A stretch of DNA of 64,000 bases from Ottelia alismoides (GCA_037367405.1 JAZKJV010002627.1:248001-312000), one strand, 5' to 3'; counted from the first letter of the stretch, positions 21,414-34,080 are shown. Made by a program: numbers and translations. The notes: generated from the sequence alone by a model not told the origin.

Positions 21414-22590
21414 GGGATCAATCCTCTTCATATGTAAGAATGGTGATCAGTGGCTTCTTCAAGAGGTATCTTTCATCCCTAAACTTCGTAGCAATCTAAT
21501 AAGCCTTGTCAACTCACTGAGTCTGGGCACCAAGTGCTTACGGATGATGACACACTTAAAGTATCGGTCAAGAACACCTTTCGCTTGCTCATAAAAGTGA
21601 AGCGAACACAAAACTGTCTCTACCACATCGAGCTACAATTAGTGAGGCCAATTTCATTATTAGCAAGCATTGATGATCCTTCATGGTTGCAGCATGCTCG
21701 CATTGGCCACATCAACTTTCAAGCATTGAAGATGCTTGCCAACAAAGGATTGGCGGTAGATGTGCCTCTGATTACACATTCTAACCAGTGTGTCAGAATT
21801 CTCTAGCGGCAAAGCAGACAAATTGACGTTCAAAACAGCAACCAAGTACCAAGTGCAGAAGCTGCTCGAACTTTCTACACATTTATTTGTGTGGATCGAT
21901 AACGCCATCAACTCCAGGTGGTAGTCAATATTTTATGTTAATTGTTGATTACTACTCTCGGTGGATGTGGATGCAAGAGCTCAAAATAAAGGACCAAGCA
22001 TGTTCGGCATTCATGAAGACCAAGTTGCCGGCAGAGAAAATGAGTGATTATCGTGTTAATGTTATCCGCTCTGATCATGAAGGGGAGTTCCTATTTGTCA
22101 AGTTCGCAAAGGTGTGCGAGCAGGCAGGGATCGAGCGTCACCTCACCGTACCATATTCACTAGCAAAATGGTGTTGTGGAGCGACGCAACCGTATGTTGA
22201 TGAACATGGTGTTCTCACTTCTCAAAAGCATGAGTGTGCCAAGCAGATTTTGGGGGGGGGGGGGGGGGAAGGTCATGCGACATGCCATCTATCTCCTCAA
22301 TCGTCTCCCCACCAAATCAATGGGAGACCGCACAACGTTCGAGGCATGAACAACAAAGAAATCGCATTTGACACATGTTCATGTGTTTGGCTACATGCAC
22401 ATGCTAAGGTGACCATTCCAAACCTGAAGAAGTTCGATGATCGCAATCAATTGATGGTGTACCTGGGTGTCGAAGAAGGTTGCAAGGCTCACTGCCTACT
22501 GGACCCACATCGAGGAAAAATTCCTGTAAGTCGTGATGTTATATTTGAAGAAATGTGGAGTGGAAATGGTATGTTGATGTAGAAAGTGTT
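21414..22590 (+). pseudogene. pol: Copia I protease end, pre-integrase and integrase core
   Basis: Resumes the protease interrupted at 9847 (WLLQEVSFIPKLRSNLISLV). The GAG_pre-integrase domain follows: PSWLQHARIGHINFQALKML, with CxxC damaged. The integrase core has IVDYYSRWMW (first catalytic Asp, about 21941) and RSDHEGEF (second Asp, about 22070). The catalytic Glu region (usually NGVVERRN) is frameshifted near 22165. The region ends with VYLGVEEGCKAH and VSRDVIFEE, typical of the Copia integrase C-terminal side. Several frame changes and a 17-G run break it. Confidence 0.88.
22252..22268 (+). repeat. 17-bp G homopolymer in the integrase remnant
   Basis: An unbroken run of G following ATTTT, at the FWGEA position of relatives. 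Likely slippage expansion of a short G run, or an assembly artefact. Confidence 0.9.
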
Positions 22591-23165
22591 CGATCACCCA
22601 ATTTTAAGGAGGACGTCAATCCCAAGTTATTTGAAGTGTGCTCAGCCCCATTGTTGGGTACTTCAGCAAACAAGCCAATACCAGTGCTCGAACCATCTAC
22701 ACTGACCTCTCTAATAGGTGCTTCATCAAGCTTGTCGTTGACACCCACTAGCATCATGAATACTCCGGAGGTCATGCCATCCACGACATAAGATGTTGAC
22801 CATGGTAGACACTCACCTAGACTTTGGTCAGGAGGAAAAGTCAGCAGCGACAGTGCACCTATCTGTTACAGACCCATGGATGACATCATGCATGATGCTC
22901 CACGCATCGATCTAACAGAAGAGGAAGCAATGCTCGTAGAGGCAGAGGAACCATCATGCTACCAGGAGGTTGTTTGTCATCCATTATGTGATGTAGCCAT
23001 GGCGTAAGAGATTGCTCGAGAAGAATACGACGTGGTCACTCACCACGCTACCAGTGGGGCACAAAGCCATAGGTCTCAAATGGGTGTACAAACTCAAAAG
23101 AAACTTAGATGGTGAAATTATCAAACACATGGCCCGCTTTGTTGCAAAAGGGTATGTTCGGCCAT
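22591..23165 (+). pseudogene. pol: Copia I linker and start of reverse transcriptase, truncated
   Basis: A Ser/Pro/Thr-rich linker is followed by LKWVYKLKRNLDGEI and ARFVAKGYV (about 23077-23157), the first conserved block of Copia reverse transcriptase. The catalytic YVDD block and RNase H are missing. At about 23160-23167 the sequence changes to minus-strand internal DNA of Copia J, with no LTR end at the junction, so this is a deletion or recombination breakpoint rather than an insertion edge. Confidence 0.8.
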
Positions 23166-26045
23166 AGTCCTCTAGATGTTAGATTACTTTCTGAAATATA
23201 TCCATTACAACACTTTATGATAGATCTATTCCAGAATTCATGCTTACTTCCAACACTTAGAAATAATCAATGAGTGTATTTTAATATATGGTCATAGAGA
23301 CATACTCTAAGACTAAGGGCTCTCCCACTGAAAATAACATCTATCCAATAGAGATTGTTGCAACAATTGCATCAATATCCATGTGGATGACTATTAAACC
23401 TTAAAATCAAATTTTATAGTCTTCTAATACATATGCACACAAGTGCAAGTGTTATTAGAAGAATGAGATACAATTATTATACTTTGGTCTTATCAATTAA
23501 GAAATTCAATTTCAATGATTATATGTAGGTGTAGATTATTCCGATGCACCATCTAGATCCTTCTCTAAGGAAGTCACATTATCAATACATCGGCTTATTA
23601 TAGTATTGGCATTCATCCAACTATTTGTATGTCATATGGAAGTCACAAAAGTACAGTCAACTATTTGACTTTCCTTCTTACTTGGGTCCAACCCATGCTT
23701 CCATTACACTACCTTTATCTATAAACAACCATTGCTCAAGTCAAAGGATCTCTCATGTTGAATTCAAAAGATTTCAATATAAGAGCATTTAAATATTTAT
23801 ACATGCTTCATTCAATTCATACAATATGAATATTATGAAGCTTCATGAATGACTAAAATATAGATAGTAGAATGATGACACTTATCATATATACATACAT
23901 CTTAACTCTTAAAACATTGATTCAGGTAGGTACTCAAATATTTTGAATACATCATCTCTTAAAGAACCACCATTCTGCATAATGCAGAGAACCATGTCAT
24001 TCATGATTAAATATCGAGAGCATATATGTATGTCAGAACATCTTCTTAGATTTTATAAGGACTATTCGACAATTACGATCATCATCAACATGTCACTTCC
24101 AAAGTACATTCGATGAGATCAAGACTATAGAGACATACAAAACCTAGGGTTGTAGACCTATTGTCTACTTAATTGTCATTCATCATTATTATGAGGAAGA
24201 CTTGCACATTGCAAACCACATACATTATGTGTCTAACTGCAAGTACAATATCTTGACCATGGATCCAATCCATGATAATTTACTGGTTATTATTGAGTAT
24301 AATATTGAGTGGTTTAATGAAGCATTGTCTGAAATAAGGAATTTGCATAAATAAATATATATTCCTTTATTTAGGAATTTTATATCAAAGTTGTCTTGCC
24401 TTGTCTACATTGAAAGTTCATTCCCTTAATCACTTTCAATGTAAGAGATATACTTATCATCATATCTCAAGCAAGATTTGAGATTTTCTTCCTTATCTTT
24501 GTTACATCCCTATAATATGAGAACCTGCAACTTGGATAAAAAGAAGCGGGAACATATTCTGCCTTGCAAGTCCAACTTGCATTCCTAATTTAATCTTTAA
24601 CACCCGGGCCCACCATCCCTAAGGTGATGTTGACCCGTCATTAATTGAACCAACCATCAACATGAATACAACTCGCTACACACAATCCAATATCGTCCCA
24701 ATAATATGAGGACCCGATATTGGGGTCACTACGCATACGTCCTTACTCTTTTGAGAAGCGAGAGCCCGATCCGGATGCGCTTGCATATAGGATCTGTCAC
24801 TTCGGACAGGCGTCTCCTACATACAATCTTTGGAGATGGAACTCTTTGCCTTGATGGGAGACCATGGATGTCACTTATGTGATCCTCAATCTCATATTCA
24901 AATTCTAATTAATCATTATGAATCATATTCATTACGATTATTCTCCAAGGGAAATAACAACTCTACTCAAATAGAGTTTTTTAATTTTATAATTGGAATC
25001 CAATTAATCTAATCATATTAAATTAATGATCCAATCAATATCCAACAATCATTCTTTATTATTACTTGAATTTATGGTATTATCTCAAATACATATTATT
25101 TCGAGTCTTAATAATTAGAAAAAAATACAGTGTGATCTCTCCTGCATTATCGAGTCCCTACCCGTTGTCATGGTCAGTACCGGACAGGAGTGGGACAGAC
25201 CGCATACGATGCAACCTGCTACTCCAACACTCCACGACTAGAGACCATATCCATCTCAGGAAAGGATAATGACAATTGATCATTGTGTACTTGAGATGAT
25301 AATCTGTTCTTCAACCAAAGCTATACCATATATAATAATAATCAAAATATTTTTTATGTTTATAAGGAGATTTGTCAAAAAAATCCCCAATCCTATTCAA
25401 GCAACTTTGTTTGTTTATAAGTAGATTGTGTAAACAATTGTGATCTAGATCGAATCTAATCAATTTATTTGTTAAGACAAAGTCATTTAAGGAAATAATT
25501 ATCATCAAATATTTCACAAATATTTATCCACAATTATTACAGGAAATTAACTCATTTAATTTCACTAATTGATTAAATTACAATCACATGGTTCTTGATT
25601 AGGAAAGTAATTTCCAGTAGTGACCAATCACTTACTAAAATTAGCATATCTCAATCAATTTAAATCCAAATTAAGAAAATAAGTTTCTAAAGATTGCTAA
25701 TTTATTTACAACATAACCTACATGATTTGCATGGATTTTTAGGCGTTTCAAAACCGTAATTAACTCCATAATTACGTCAGAATCGCAGTCCCCGAAATAG
25801 TGGATACATGTTCACTAATTTGATCATAACTTGAGCAAATGGATTCGAAATCATGCAAACTCATATCCTACGATTTCCTTATTTAATGGGGAACAAAATT
25901 CAAGTTTATTTTCTTGTTTAAACAATTTAGACAGGGCCGAAAATAATTAGATGCAAAAATGAAATGCGATTCAAAAAAATCGCAAACCCTAACGAACCCA
26001 AGTCTTCCTAGGTTTTATGGATCATATCCGAAACCTCTGACCTAA
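23166..26045 (-). other. J internal leader, non-coding
   Basis: No convincing open frame. The more GC-rich block 24590-25270 is strongly conserved with F (34855-35600) despite lacking coding capacity. It includes the reverse complements of the CACCTTAGGGGTGGTGGGCC region and of the TATTGGGGTGATATTGGATT region. Confidence 0.6.
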
Positions 26046-26058
26046 GGCTCTGATACAA
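26046..26058 (-). promoter_or_regulatory. Primer-binding site of Copia J
   Basis: Minus strand TTGTATCAGAGCC, one mismatch from TGGTATCAGAGCC, two bases inside the LTR end at 26061. Confidence 0.88.
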
Positions 26059-26060
26059 CA

Positions 26061-28738
26061 TGAAGGATATGGGGAGATCCTTAAGTGCATCACGGAAGCC
26101 TGAGGATCACATCGTAATGCGATCGGGAGAAACTAGTCGTACTAGTTGCTCGATGTAGCGGAATTTAAAAATTTTACCTACGATGAAACCACATGATCCA
26201 AGAACACTTCTCGGATAATTTCCTCTAAATCACAAATAAGTATTAGGGTTACCTCTTGAAGTGTGGTTGTGATTGAGTATATAAACTAAGAGACCTCTTG
26301 TCTCAAGTCCGACCCGATGGAGGAGGTGCTTGCGAGCGTGTTGATAAACACGTGCTCCTCACAATCCATGTTGATGATCCAAGCAGTTGAATCTCCTGAT
26401 CTCGACACACAAGATCCGATGTCTTATTCACGAGCGAGGTGCTCCGAAGAAGATGGATATCCACGAGCAAATGATCCAACAACATAACGACGACGCTTCG
26501 GTGATGGAGACTCTCTCTAGGGCTTCCATGGTGGACGACCACATGAGAGAGAGAGGGAGTGTAGAGAATGAGAGAGAGAGAAGTTGTTTACAACTTGTGT
26601 GTTGTGTTGTAACCTAGAAAAGCAATGGGTGCTTCTCCTTTTATAATATTTTGGGATCCATGGATCTCAATCCATGGACAACATAAATCCAATGACTCTC
26701 ATTGATTTGTGCTTCTTTTAATGGCTAAGATTTTGTTGGTAAAAACCAACAACAATTAATTTATTACACTAAATATGTATTGATAAATCAATATGATTTA
26801 ATCCCAAATTATATCAATCAAGCATTGGAGATAATGGAATGAAGATTGCCTCCTTCCATAATATGGTAGTTGGTGGCAATCTTTTGTAATCTCATGAGAT
26901 TACATTATTCCATGGAAATCTCCAAGATTTGCAACAACACTTGTTGGAAAATTTTCTACAAAAATAACTCATAATTATTTTGTGAATATTGCAATCTTGC
27001 CATTGGAAAATTGTGAATAACATTTACAATCCCAAAATAAAATGTAAATTAAATTTTCACTTAATTGTCCGATGTGAATCCAATTCACATCAACATTTAA
27101 TAAACAAATGTAAATTACAAATATCTCTCTCTAATATGTCATAAATCACATTTATAATATACATATGTAATATGGGTAGTGCTTTCCACATTATTCATAT
27201 CCATGATAATTAAATCACATTTAATCATCTTGGATCTCTATTCTCATGTGCCCAAATAATATGAATCACATTCACATGATTCACATCTTTGATAATCAAA
27301 TCACATTTAATTATCTAAGATAACTCTCTTTATAATATGAATTAAATTCATATGATTCATGATAATTAAATCACGTTTAATTATTCAAGACAAGTCTCCT
27401 TATAATATGAATCAAATTCATATTATTCGTGATAATTTAAACCACATTTAATTATCCATTTTCCCAATGCTCGGATACATATATTTAATAATGAAATTAT
27501 GCTGAACTCTTTTAAGGATAATGCGCTTTCTCTGCGGATACTTGGAGATAAGGACATGGTGATTGTATTGTTCTACGCATAGTGACTTGGATATTGAGAT
27601 CACATCTCAAATCCAAATCCTACTTACCGCTCATAGATGCTTGATTAATTCAAGACCGTAAATCTAATCTTCTCATTGCATCTGAATCACATTAAGATCA
27701 ATGTCCAGTAATTGGACCAAGATCAGATTACTTCTCTACTGAGAAGAATCACTAAAATCCAGTCCGTTTTCATCACTCTCTAGGAATGTAAGTGTCATGG
27801 TTATACAACCATTTATGATCACATCACCCTCAGGTATTCCTAATACATGTACATCCTGTATACTGGAAGACCCAGAATAAAGTCGAAGTATAGGATCAAT
27901 TTTACGTTGTCTACTTCAGGATTTTGTCATTAAGTTTCTCATTTGACTATTGAGAGTTGTTATCGATCATATACTTTCAAAAAGCATATATTATACCCAG
28001 ATGTTGATCATATACTTTCCAAAAGCATATATCAAACCTACGAATTCAGTCAAGCTTCCAAAGCGAGAAGACCGTGCACGGAATTTGATTCTTCTCAATA
28101 TCTCATGAGTGAGCTCATGTCTTCCGGTTCAGTAATGAACTTGTATGATCCCTTTGAGAGATCATACTACTCATACGCCCTTGCATGCACATCAGCATGT
28201 CAGTGTATAGACCTTGATTAGGTCATCAACCTACTCGTCTGCAAAATGTACATAATCAGACATATAGTAAGACATCTGGCTCCGGTCAGAGGATGTGTGC
28301 CTATATCGTGACAGTATACGACATAGGACTTTGGTTATCTCGATTTTTTTAAGTCAACTCTTTGACTTAACTTATCTAACACCTCTGAATCTCTATTCCT
28401 ATGCAGAGGACCTGCATCAAGAGTCCGGTTAGATATCAGTCTTTAGATAAAGGATTGTCATCTCCTTCTCAAGCTGGAGATCATCTCTTAATAATCATTT
28501 GACGGTGCTTGATGAGTCCTCAATCTAACTCTTCATATATTCATCCTAACACCAGCCTCTATGATTTAATAATTGAATTCAACAACTGTATGATCATTAA
28601 GATGGCCATGGTACATAACCCTAATTGTACTAAGGGACCTATTAAGCAAATTGTTTATTCTTCATTTCAGATCAAGGAATGATATTCACAATAATATTTA
28701 TTTGCATAATGGCTCATCGTGGGCTCGCATGTCCAACA
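26061..28738 (-). mobile_element. 5' LTR of Copia J
   Basis: 2678 bp, minus strand, TGTTGGACATGCGAGCCCAC at the right end and ...ATATCCTTCA at the left. A TATA box (TATAAAAG) lies at 26638-26645 on the minus strand. The R/U5 part has CT-rich stretches and overlapping open frames on both strands, shared with F and more likely nucleotide conservation than protein. Four palindromes of GATAATTAAATCACATTTAATTATC type lie in U3. Confidence 0.9.
27205..27456. repeat. Four palindromic units in the J LTR U3
   Basis: Units of about 25 bp at 27205-27229, 27291-27315, 27361-27385 and 27431-27456. Each is a near-perfect inverted repeat of GATAATTAAAT around a 3-4 base centre. Confidence 0.85.
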
Positions 28739-29740
28739 ACGTTACAAAAGTGTTTTGGTATCCTTCATCATTAAGCTTCCCTACAGAGATGAGATTGAGG
28801 TGCATATCAGGTGCATTTCTTACATCCTTGAGCGTAAGTGTTTCTCCATTGGTATTCTGCAATATGACATTGCCAATGCCAATAACAAGGAATACAGAAC
28901 CCATTCTCCATCTTCAATGTGCCAAAATCTTCCGATGTATATGTTGAGAAGAACTCCTTGCGTGAAGAAACATGAAGAGTAGAGATATTGACAAGAAGCT
29001 AAGAAGAACCATCATGGGCTATATTCACCATCTCCTCATCACAGATAATGAGGAGTTCATGTTGTGCATCAGCAGCAACCTGTTCATTCTTTTTTTTGTC
29101 GTCTCTATTCCTATTATCTCACTTAAGAGGATATCAATACTTCTTAGTTTGCTTTTTTACTTGCAATAATGACACTCCATGTTCTGATATCTGGACCTTG
29201 ATTTGTTTCTACTACTGTCTCTCCCTTGTCATTCTTTGATCTGCTTATCCCCATTTTCTACGTGATAAGAACATCTGCATGCAAAGAGCTTCCTTGAGAT
29301 CTCCTACATATCTCCTCGTTGAGAACGGCTGTCTTCACTGTCTCCAAAGAGATCTTTCCTTCTGCTGCAGAATTGGTAAGTGAAACCTTGAAAGTTTTCC
29401 AAGAATCAGGTAAAGTAGCATGCAATACAAGCCAAAACTTCTTCCTCAAACTTGATACCCATGCATGTCAACTGACTAATTATTCCTTGGTAATCATTCA
29501 AAAACTCCAATATGGAACTTCACTCCTTGAGACTTAAGTTCACAAGTTTCTTGAAAAGAAACAACTTATTGCTTTCCGTCTTGGAGGCATACAAACTCTC
29601 AATTTTCAGCCATAGACTTCGTGCTTGCTTTTCTTCCTGGATGTGGTTGTAGATATTTTCATCCTCAAACTATATGATAATACTGCAAACCTAATCGTGC
29701 TCGAACTCCCAATCTTCATCCAATTTCACATCGGACTTTT
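28739..29740 (-). pseudogene. gag: Copia K gag and protease remnant, truncated by J
   Basis: Reading leftward: ASKTESNKLFLFKKLVNL, then MGIKFEEEVLACI and LPDSWKTFKVSLTNSA are the capsid (UBN2) region of plant Copia gag. A Lys/Arg-rich stretch without a clear zinc knuckle follows. Near the left end the protease region shows APDMHLNLISVGKLNDEGY. Stops and frame changes are frequent (for example after LSLKE). The sequence ends abruptly at 28739, where the LTR of J begins, so J inserted at the protease/pre-integrase boundary. The rest of K's pol is not in the window. Confidence 0.85.
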
Positions 29741-29874
29741 GGGTGGAGAAAATCGAAAGATGCATGGACTTTACATATAAAAGATCTTTTCATCTTATTT
29801 TTCAACAAATTCTAGTTGGTCTCATTCATGTTGATCATCCTGCTAGTGATGTACTCCATCTTATCAACTATATT

Positions 29875-29887
29875 GGCTTAGATACCA
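29875..29887 (-). promoter_or_regulatory. Primer-binding site of Copia K
   Basis: Minus strand TGGTATCTAAGCC, a two-mismatch form of the initiator-Met site, two bases from the LTR end at 29890. Confidence 0.8.
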
Positions 29888-29889
29888 CC

Positions 29890-30545
29890 TGTTGGGAACG
29901 GATTCTTGTGTCGATCGAATCGTGGATATTATCAAAGATGATAAGTGGATCATGCACGATGTATCACTACAACTACGAAAAAAATATCGCAACTATAGAA
30001 AATCAACCACAGATGCACAGAGAATTTTTAAACATAGAAAATCCTCAATATGAGGGAAAAACCACGGGGTTGATCGTAACTCAAAACCAATCCACTATTA
30101 TCAAAATAATCTCCCGTGAGAGGCTTACAAACGGATGACCCTCTATATGTTACTACAAACCGTCAAACAATTGAGAATAGTAGAAACGAGACACCAAAAT
30201 GATAAATCCGTCACCAAACTGTAGGAAGAATGTTGGAGAAAAATTTACCCCAAAGATTACTCCCTCCAAACTTCACGGCAACCACGGATATTCTTTCTTC
30301 TCCCTCTCTCTCTCTTCTTGTACTAGGAGATCTTGTGTTGGGATGATCTTGATGTGCACCACATACCATCTATTTATACTCCATGAAGATGAGAAAATAA
30401 GAAAACATGAACTCCTACTTTCAATAGGATTAGGAAAATATGACTCATATTCCTAAAAGAAAATTGATCTCCTCTAATTAGAACTTGATTTTTTTCTTTC
30501 CAAATATGACTACCAATGTCCTATATGTAGATTAGGTTCCCAAAG
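29890..30545 (-). mobile_element. 5' LTR of Copia K
   Basis: About 656 bp. Plus-strand ends TGTTGGGAACG (left) and GGTTCCCAA (right, 30535-30543) form the terminal inverted repeat, with the right CA mutated. A minus-strand TATA box (TATAAATA, 30371-30378) stands in mid-LTR, followed in element sense by a GA-rich leader. The right end is placed from the inverted repeat and is good to a few bases. Confidence 0.75.
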
Positions 30546-31408
30546 AGGGGAACGCATCCAATAGTTTCTACACTATCTGCGGCATGGAGCATATACATAT
30601 TATTTAATATCTTGTTCACTAGAAAACAAGATGGTGGGCGAGTTATGTTTGTCGTTGTTACCGTTACTTTTTGTGATAAATAGTCCTTTTACAGTTCCTT
30701 GTCTTTGGACCTGCCACTTTATGACTCAATATAGTTTTTTATGTACTTTTGTGATGCATTTTTATAATGGGAATTTCAACCAATTTGGAGTTTGACGATT
30801 TTTATTGCCATTTTGAGTCTGCCATTTCTTTCTCATTTTGATAAAACGAGTCTATTAACAGAACCCCGGTTCTGGTTCTAGTTCTAGACAACTAGGGATT
30901 TATTAGCTGCCAATCAATTGGACTTGATTGAGTTTTGATTTTGATTTTTTTTTATTGTTTATGTGTTTATGCCCTCCAACGAGTAGGGGCTATTATGCTT
31001 GTTTACGGAGAAGTTTTAAAAGTTATTGAAAAAAATGGAAATTGGATATAAAGTCCTATTCTTGCTTCTGTTCTTATGTGGAATACGACTGCTCATCTCT
31101 TATCCTCACCAACCAAAATGGTTAAAATAGCTTGGCATTTCAATTTTTTTTACTAGATCAAAATTAAAAGTGGTGTATAATACCCTATACTGACATGGTG
31201 GTTTAAATTTACTTAGTGGTTGAAATTCATCTATTTGAGTATCTGTTACTTAACTTCTTGATTATTATACATACGACGTGGAAATAGAGAATAACAATGA
31301 GGATACAGCTCAAGCCAGCTTAGTTCCTAAGTAAATTTATCTGAATCAACTCGAAGATTAAGGGTTAGGATTTAAGAAAACATTATGATTTCGTTGGGAC
31401 GTTCCCTA
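30546..31408. other. Unassigned AT-rich DNA between K and F
   Basis: No open frame above 60 codons, no terminal repeats and no similarity I can see to other parts of the window. It could be old host DNA or the 5' part of the LINE whose endonuclease lies right of F. The last five bases before F (31409-31413) are the CTAGC target duplication. Confidence 0.4.
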
Positions 31409-32695
31409 CTAGCTGTTGGACATGCGAGCCCACGGCGAGCCATTATGCAATAAATGTTATTGCGAATATCATTCCCTGATCTGAAATGAAGAATGAATAA
31501 TTTGCATAATAGGTCCCTTAGTACAATTAGGGTTATGTACCATGGCCATCTTAATGATCATACAGCTGTTGATTCAATTATTGAATCATAGAGGCTGGTG
31601 CTTAGATGAATATCTAATGAGTTAGATTGAGGACTCGTCAAGCACCATCAAATGATTATTAAGAGATGATCTCCAGCCTGAGTAGGAGATGGCAATCCTA
31701 TCTCATTTAGGTTGATATTTGACCGACCTCTTGATGCAGGTCCTCTGCATAGGAATAGAGATTCGGAGGTGTCGGATGAGTTAGGTCAAAGAGTTGACTT
31801 AACGAGATCGAGATAACCAAAGTCCTATATCATAGGCTGTCATGATATAGGCACACATCCTCTGACCGGAGACAGATGTGTTACTATATGTCTGAGTATG
31901 TACATTTGGCAGACCAATAGGTTGATGGCCTAATCAAGGTCTATACACCGGCGCGCTGGTGTGCATATAAGGGCATATGAGTAATACGATCTCTCAAAGA
32001 GATCATATAGGTTCACTACTGAACCGGAAGACATGAGCTCACTCATAAGATATTGGGAAGAATCAAATTCCGTGCGCACGGTCGTCTCGCTTTGAGAGCT
32101 TGACTGAATTTGTAGGTTTGATATATACTTTTGGAAAGTATATGATCAAGACCTAGGTATGATATATGCTTTTGGAAAGTATATGATCAATACCGACTCC
32201 CAATGATCGAATGAGAAACTTACTGATAAAACCCTGAAGTAGACAGTATAAAGTTGATCTAAATACTTCGGGTTTAATCTGAGTCTTCCAGTATGCAGGA
32301 TGTACAGGTGTTAGGAATACCTGAGGGTGATGTGATCATAAACGGTTGTATAACCATGACGCTTCCATTCCTAGGGAGTGATGAAACGGGTCTGGATTTT
32401 AGTGACTCCTCTCAGTAGAGAAGTAATCTGATCTTAGTCCAAATGTTGGACATTGATCTGAATGTGATTCAGATTCAATGAGAAGATTATATTTGCGGTC
32501 TTGATTTAATCAAGCATCTATGGGAGGCCCGCGGTCTGGATTTGAGATATGATCTCAATATCCATGTCACTATACGTGGAACAATACAATCGCCCTGTCC
32601 TTATCTCCAAGTATTCGCGGAGAAAGCGCATTATCCTTGAAAGAGTTCATGGATAATTCTATTGTTGATATATGTATCCGAGCATTGAGAAAATG

Positions 32696-32877
32696 GATAA
32701 TTAAATGTGATTTAATTATCATGAATAATATGAATTTGATTCACATTATAAGGAGAGTTATCTTAGATAATTAAATGTGATTTAATTATCAAAGATGTGA
32801 ATGATGTGAATATGATTCATATTATTTGAACACATGAGATAAAGAGATCCAAGATGATTAAATATGATTTAATTATC
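32696..32877. repeat. Three palindromic units in the F 5' LTR U3
   Basis: Units 32696-32720 and 32766-32790 are GATAATTAAATGTGATTTAATTATC, with perfect 11-bp arms and a 3-base centre. Unit 32853-32877 has one arm mismatch. The same three are at 40696-40720, 40766-40790 and 40853-40877 in the 3' LTR. Confidence 0.93.
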
Positions 32878-33484
32878 AAGGATAAGAATAATGTGGATAG
32901 TAATATCCAATTATTCATAATATATTATAAATGTGATTTATAATGTATTAGAGAGAGTTAAATATAATTTATATTAGTAGATTAATTATTAATGTGTATT
33001 GGATACACATTGTTTAATTAATTGAAAATGTAAATTACATTTTGTTTTGGGTTGTGAATGTGATTCACAATATTCCAATGTCAAGATTGCAATATTCCCA
33101 AAATTAATTGAGAATTATTTTTTGGTGAATAATTGTTGGAAAATAAGTTGAGAGAAAAATAAGGAGATATGCAATCCCATGGGAATCCATGGGATTGCCC
33201 TCCCCATATGGGAAGAGCGGGGCGGCACCAATTCCTTTATGGAATTGGTGGCCATCCACTCCTCCCAATAGGGAAGGAGGCTCTCATTTGTTTTTTCACT
33301 CCTCATTTAGTTGGTTTAATTTGGTATTAATATATATTTGATTTATCAAATATATTTAATCAAAATTAAATCACAAGTTGTTGGCTTTTACCAACAACAA
33401 TCTTGACCATTGGATTGTCATAAATCAATCCCATCCATTGATTTTATATGACACATGGATTGAGATCCATGGATCCCAAAACCC

Positions 33485-33492
33485 TATAAATA
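33485..33492 (+). promoter_or_regulatory. TATA box of the F 5' LTR
   Basis: TATAAATA preceded by CCC and followed about 30 bp downstream by CT-rich sequence, a standard plant promoter layout. The copy in the 3' LTR is at 41487-41494. Confidence 0.75.
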
Positions 33493-34080
33493 GAGAGGCA
33501 TACCCATGCTCTCTCTTGACACACACAATGCTTGAGAAGCATCTCTCTCTCCCTCTCTCTTTCTCTTTAGAGGTCAGCCCTCTCTCTCTCCCTCTCATGG
33601 TCGTCCATCATGGATGCCATGGAGAGGTTCTCCATCGCCGCGGCATCGTCGTTATGCTGCCCGTTCTTCTGCTCGTGGATCTCCGTCTCCTTCGGTGTGC
33701 CTCGCTCGTGAAGAAGATGTTGGATCTCGTGTGTCGAGATCAGGAGATCCGCCGCTTGGATCATCAACTTGGATTGCGAGAAGCACGCGGTTCATCCCCG
33801 CGCTCGCAAGCGTCTCCTCCGTCGGATCGGACTTGAGACAGGAGGTCTCTTCGTTTAGAGACTTGATCGCAACCACGCTTCAAGAGGTAATCCTAATTAC
33901 TTGTTTGTGGTTTAGACGAAACGATCCGAGAAGTGTTCTTGGATCATGTGGTTTCGTCGTAAGAAAATTTTTTAAATTCCACTGCATCGAGCAACTAGTG
34001 CGACTAGTCGCTCCACGTCGTATTCGATGCGATGCTCACGCTTCCGTGATGCGCTTGAGTATCTAACCATATCCTTCAAG

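Larger units (their letters stand above)
23166..28738 (-). mobile_element. Truncated Copia element J (same family as F)
   Basis: Minus-strand element with a 5' LTR (26061-28738), primer-binding site and about 2.9 kb of internal DNA. The internal part aligns, reverse-complemented, with F from 34079 to about 36985: for example, the block at 25140-25270 matches 34855-34980, and 23167-23335 matches 36815-36985. Everything 3' of that (pol, polypurine tract, 3' LTR) is missing. Its right end abuts a minus-strand Copia protease sequence (K), so it inserted into K. No gag is recognisable in J. Confidence 0.88.
31414..34078 (+). mobile_element. 5' LTR of Copia F
   Basis: 2665 bp, TGTTGGACATGCG...ATATCCTTCA. 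U3 carries three AT-rich palindromes (32696-32877). A TATAAATA box lies at 33485-33492, followed by CT-rich R/U5 sequence with a GC-richer patch at about 33590-34050. The 152-codon frame at 33378-33836 and its antisense partner recur in the other LTR and in J; I treat them as non-coding. Confidence 0.95.

Noticed and set aside
33378..33836. 152-codon frame in the F LTR
   Set aside because: Spans the TATA box and transcription start of the LTR, so it would not be wholly transcribed from its own promoter; an antisense frame overlaps it.
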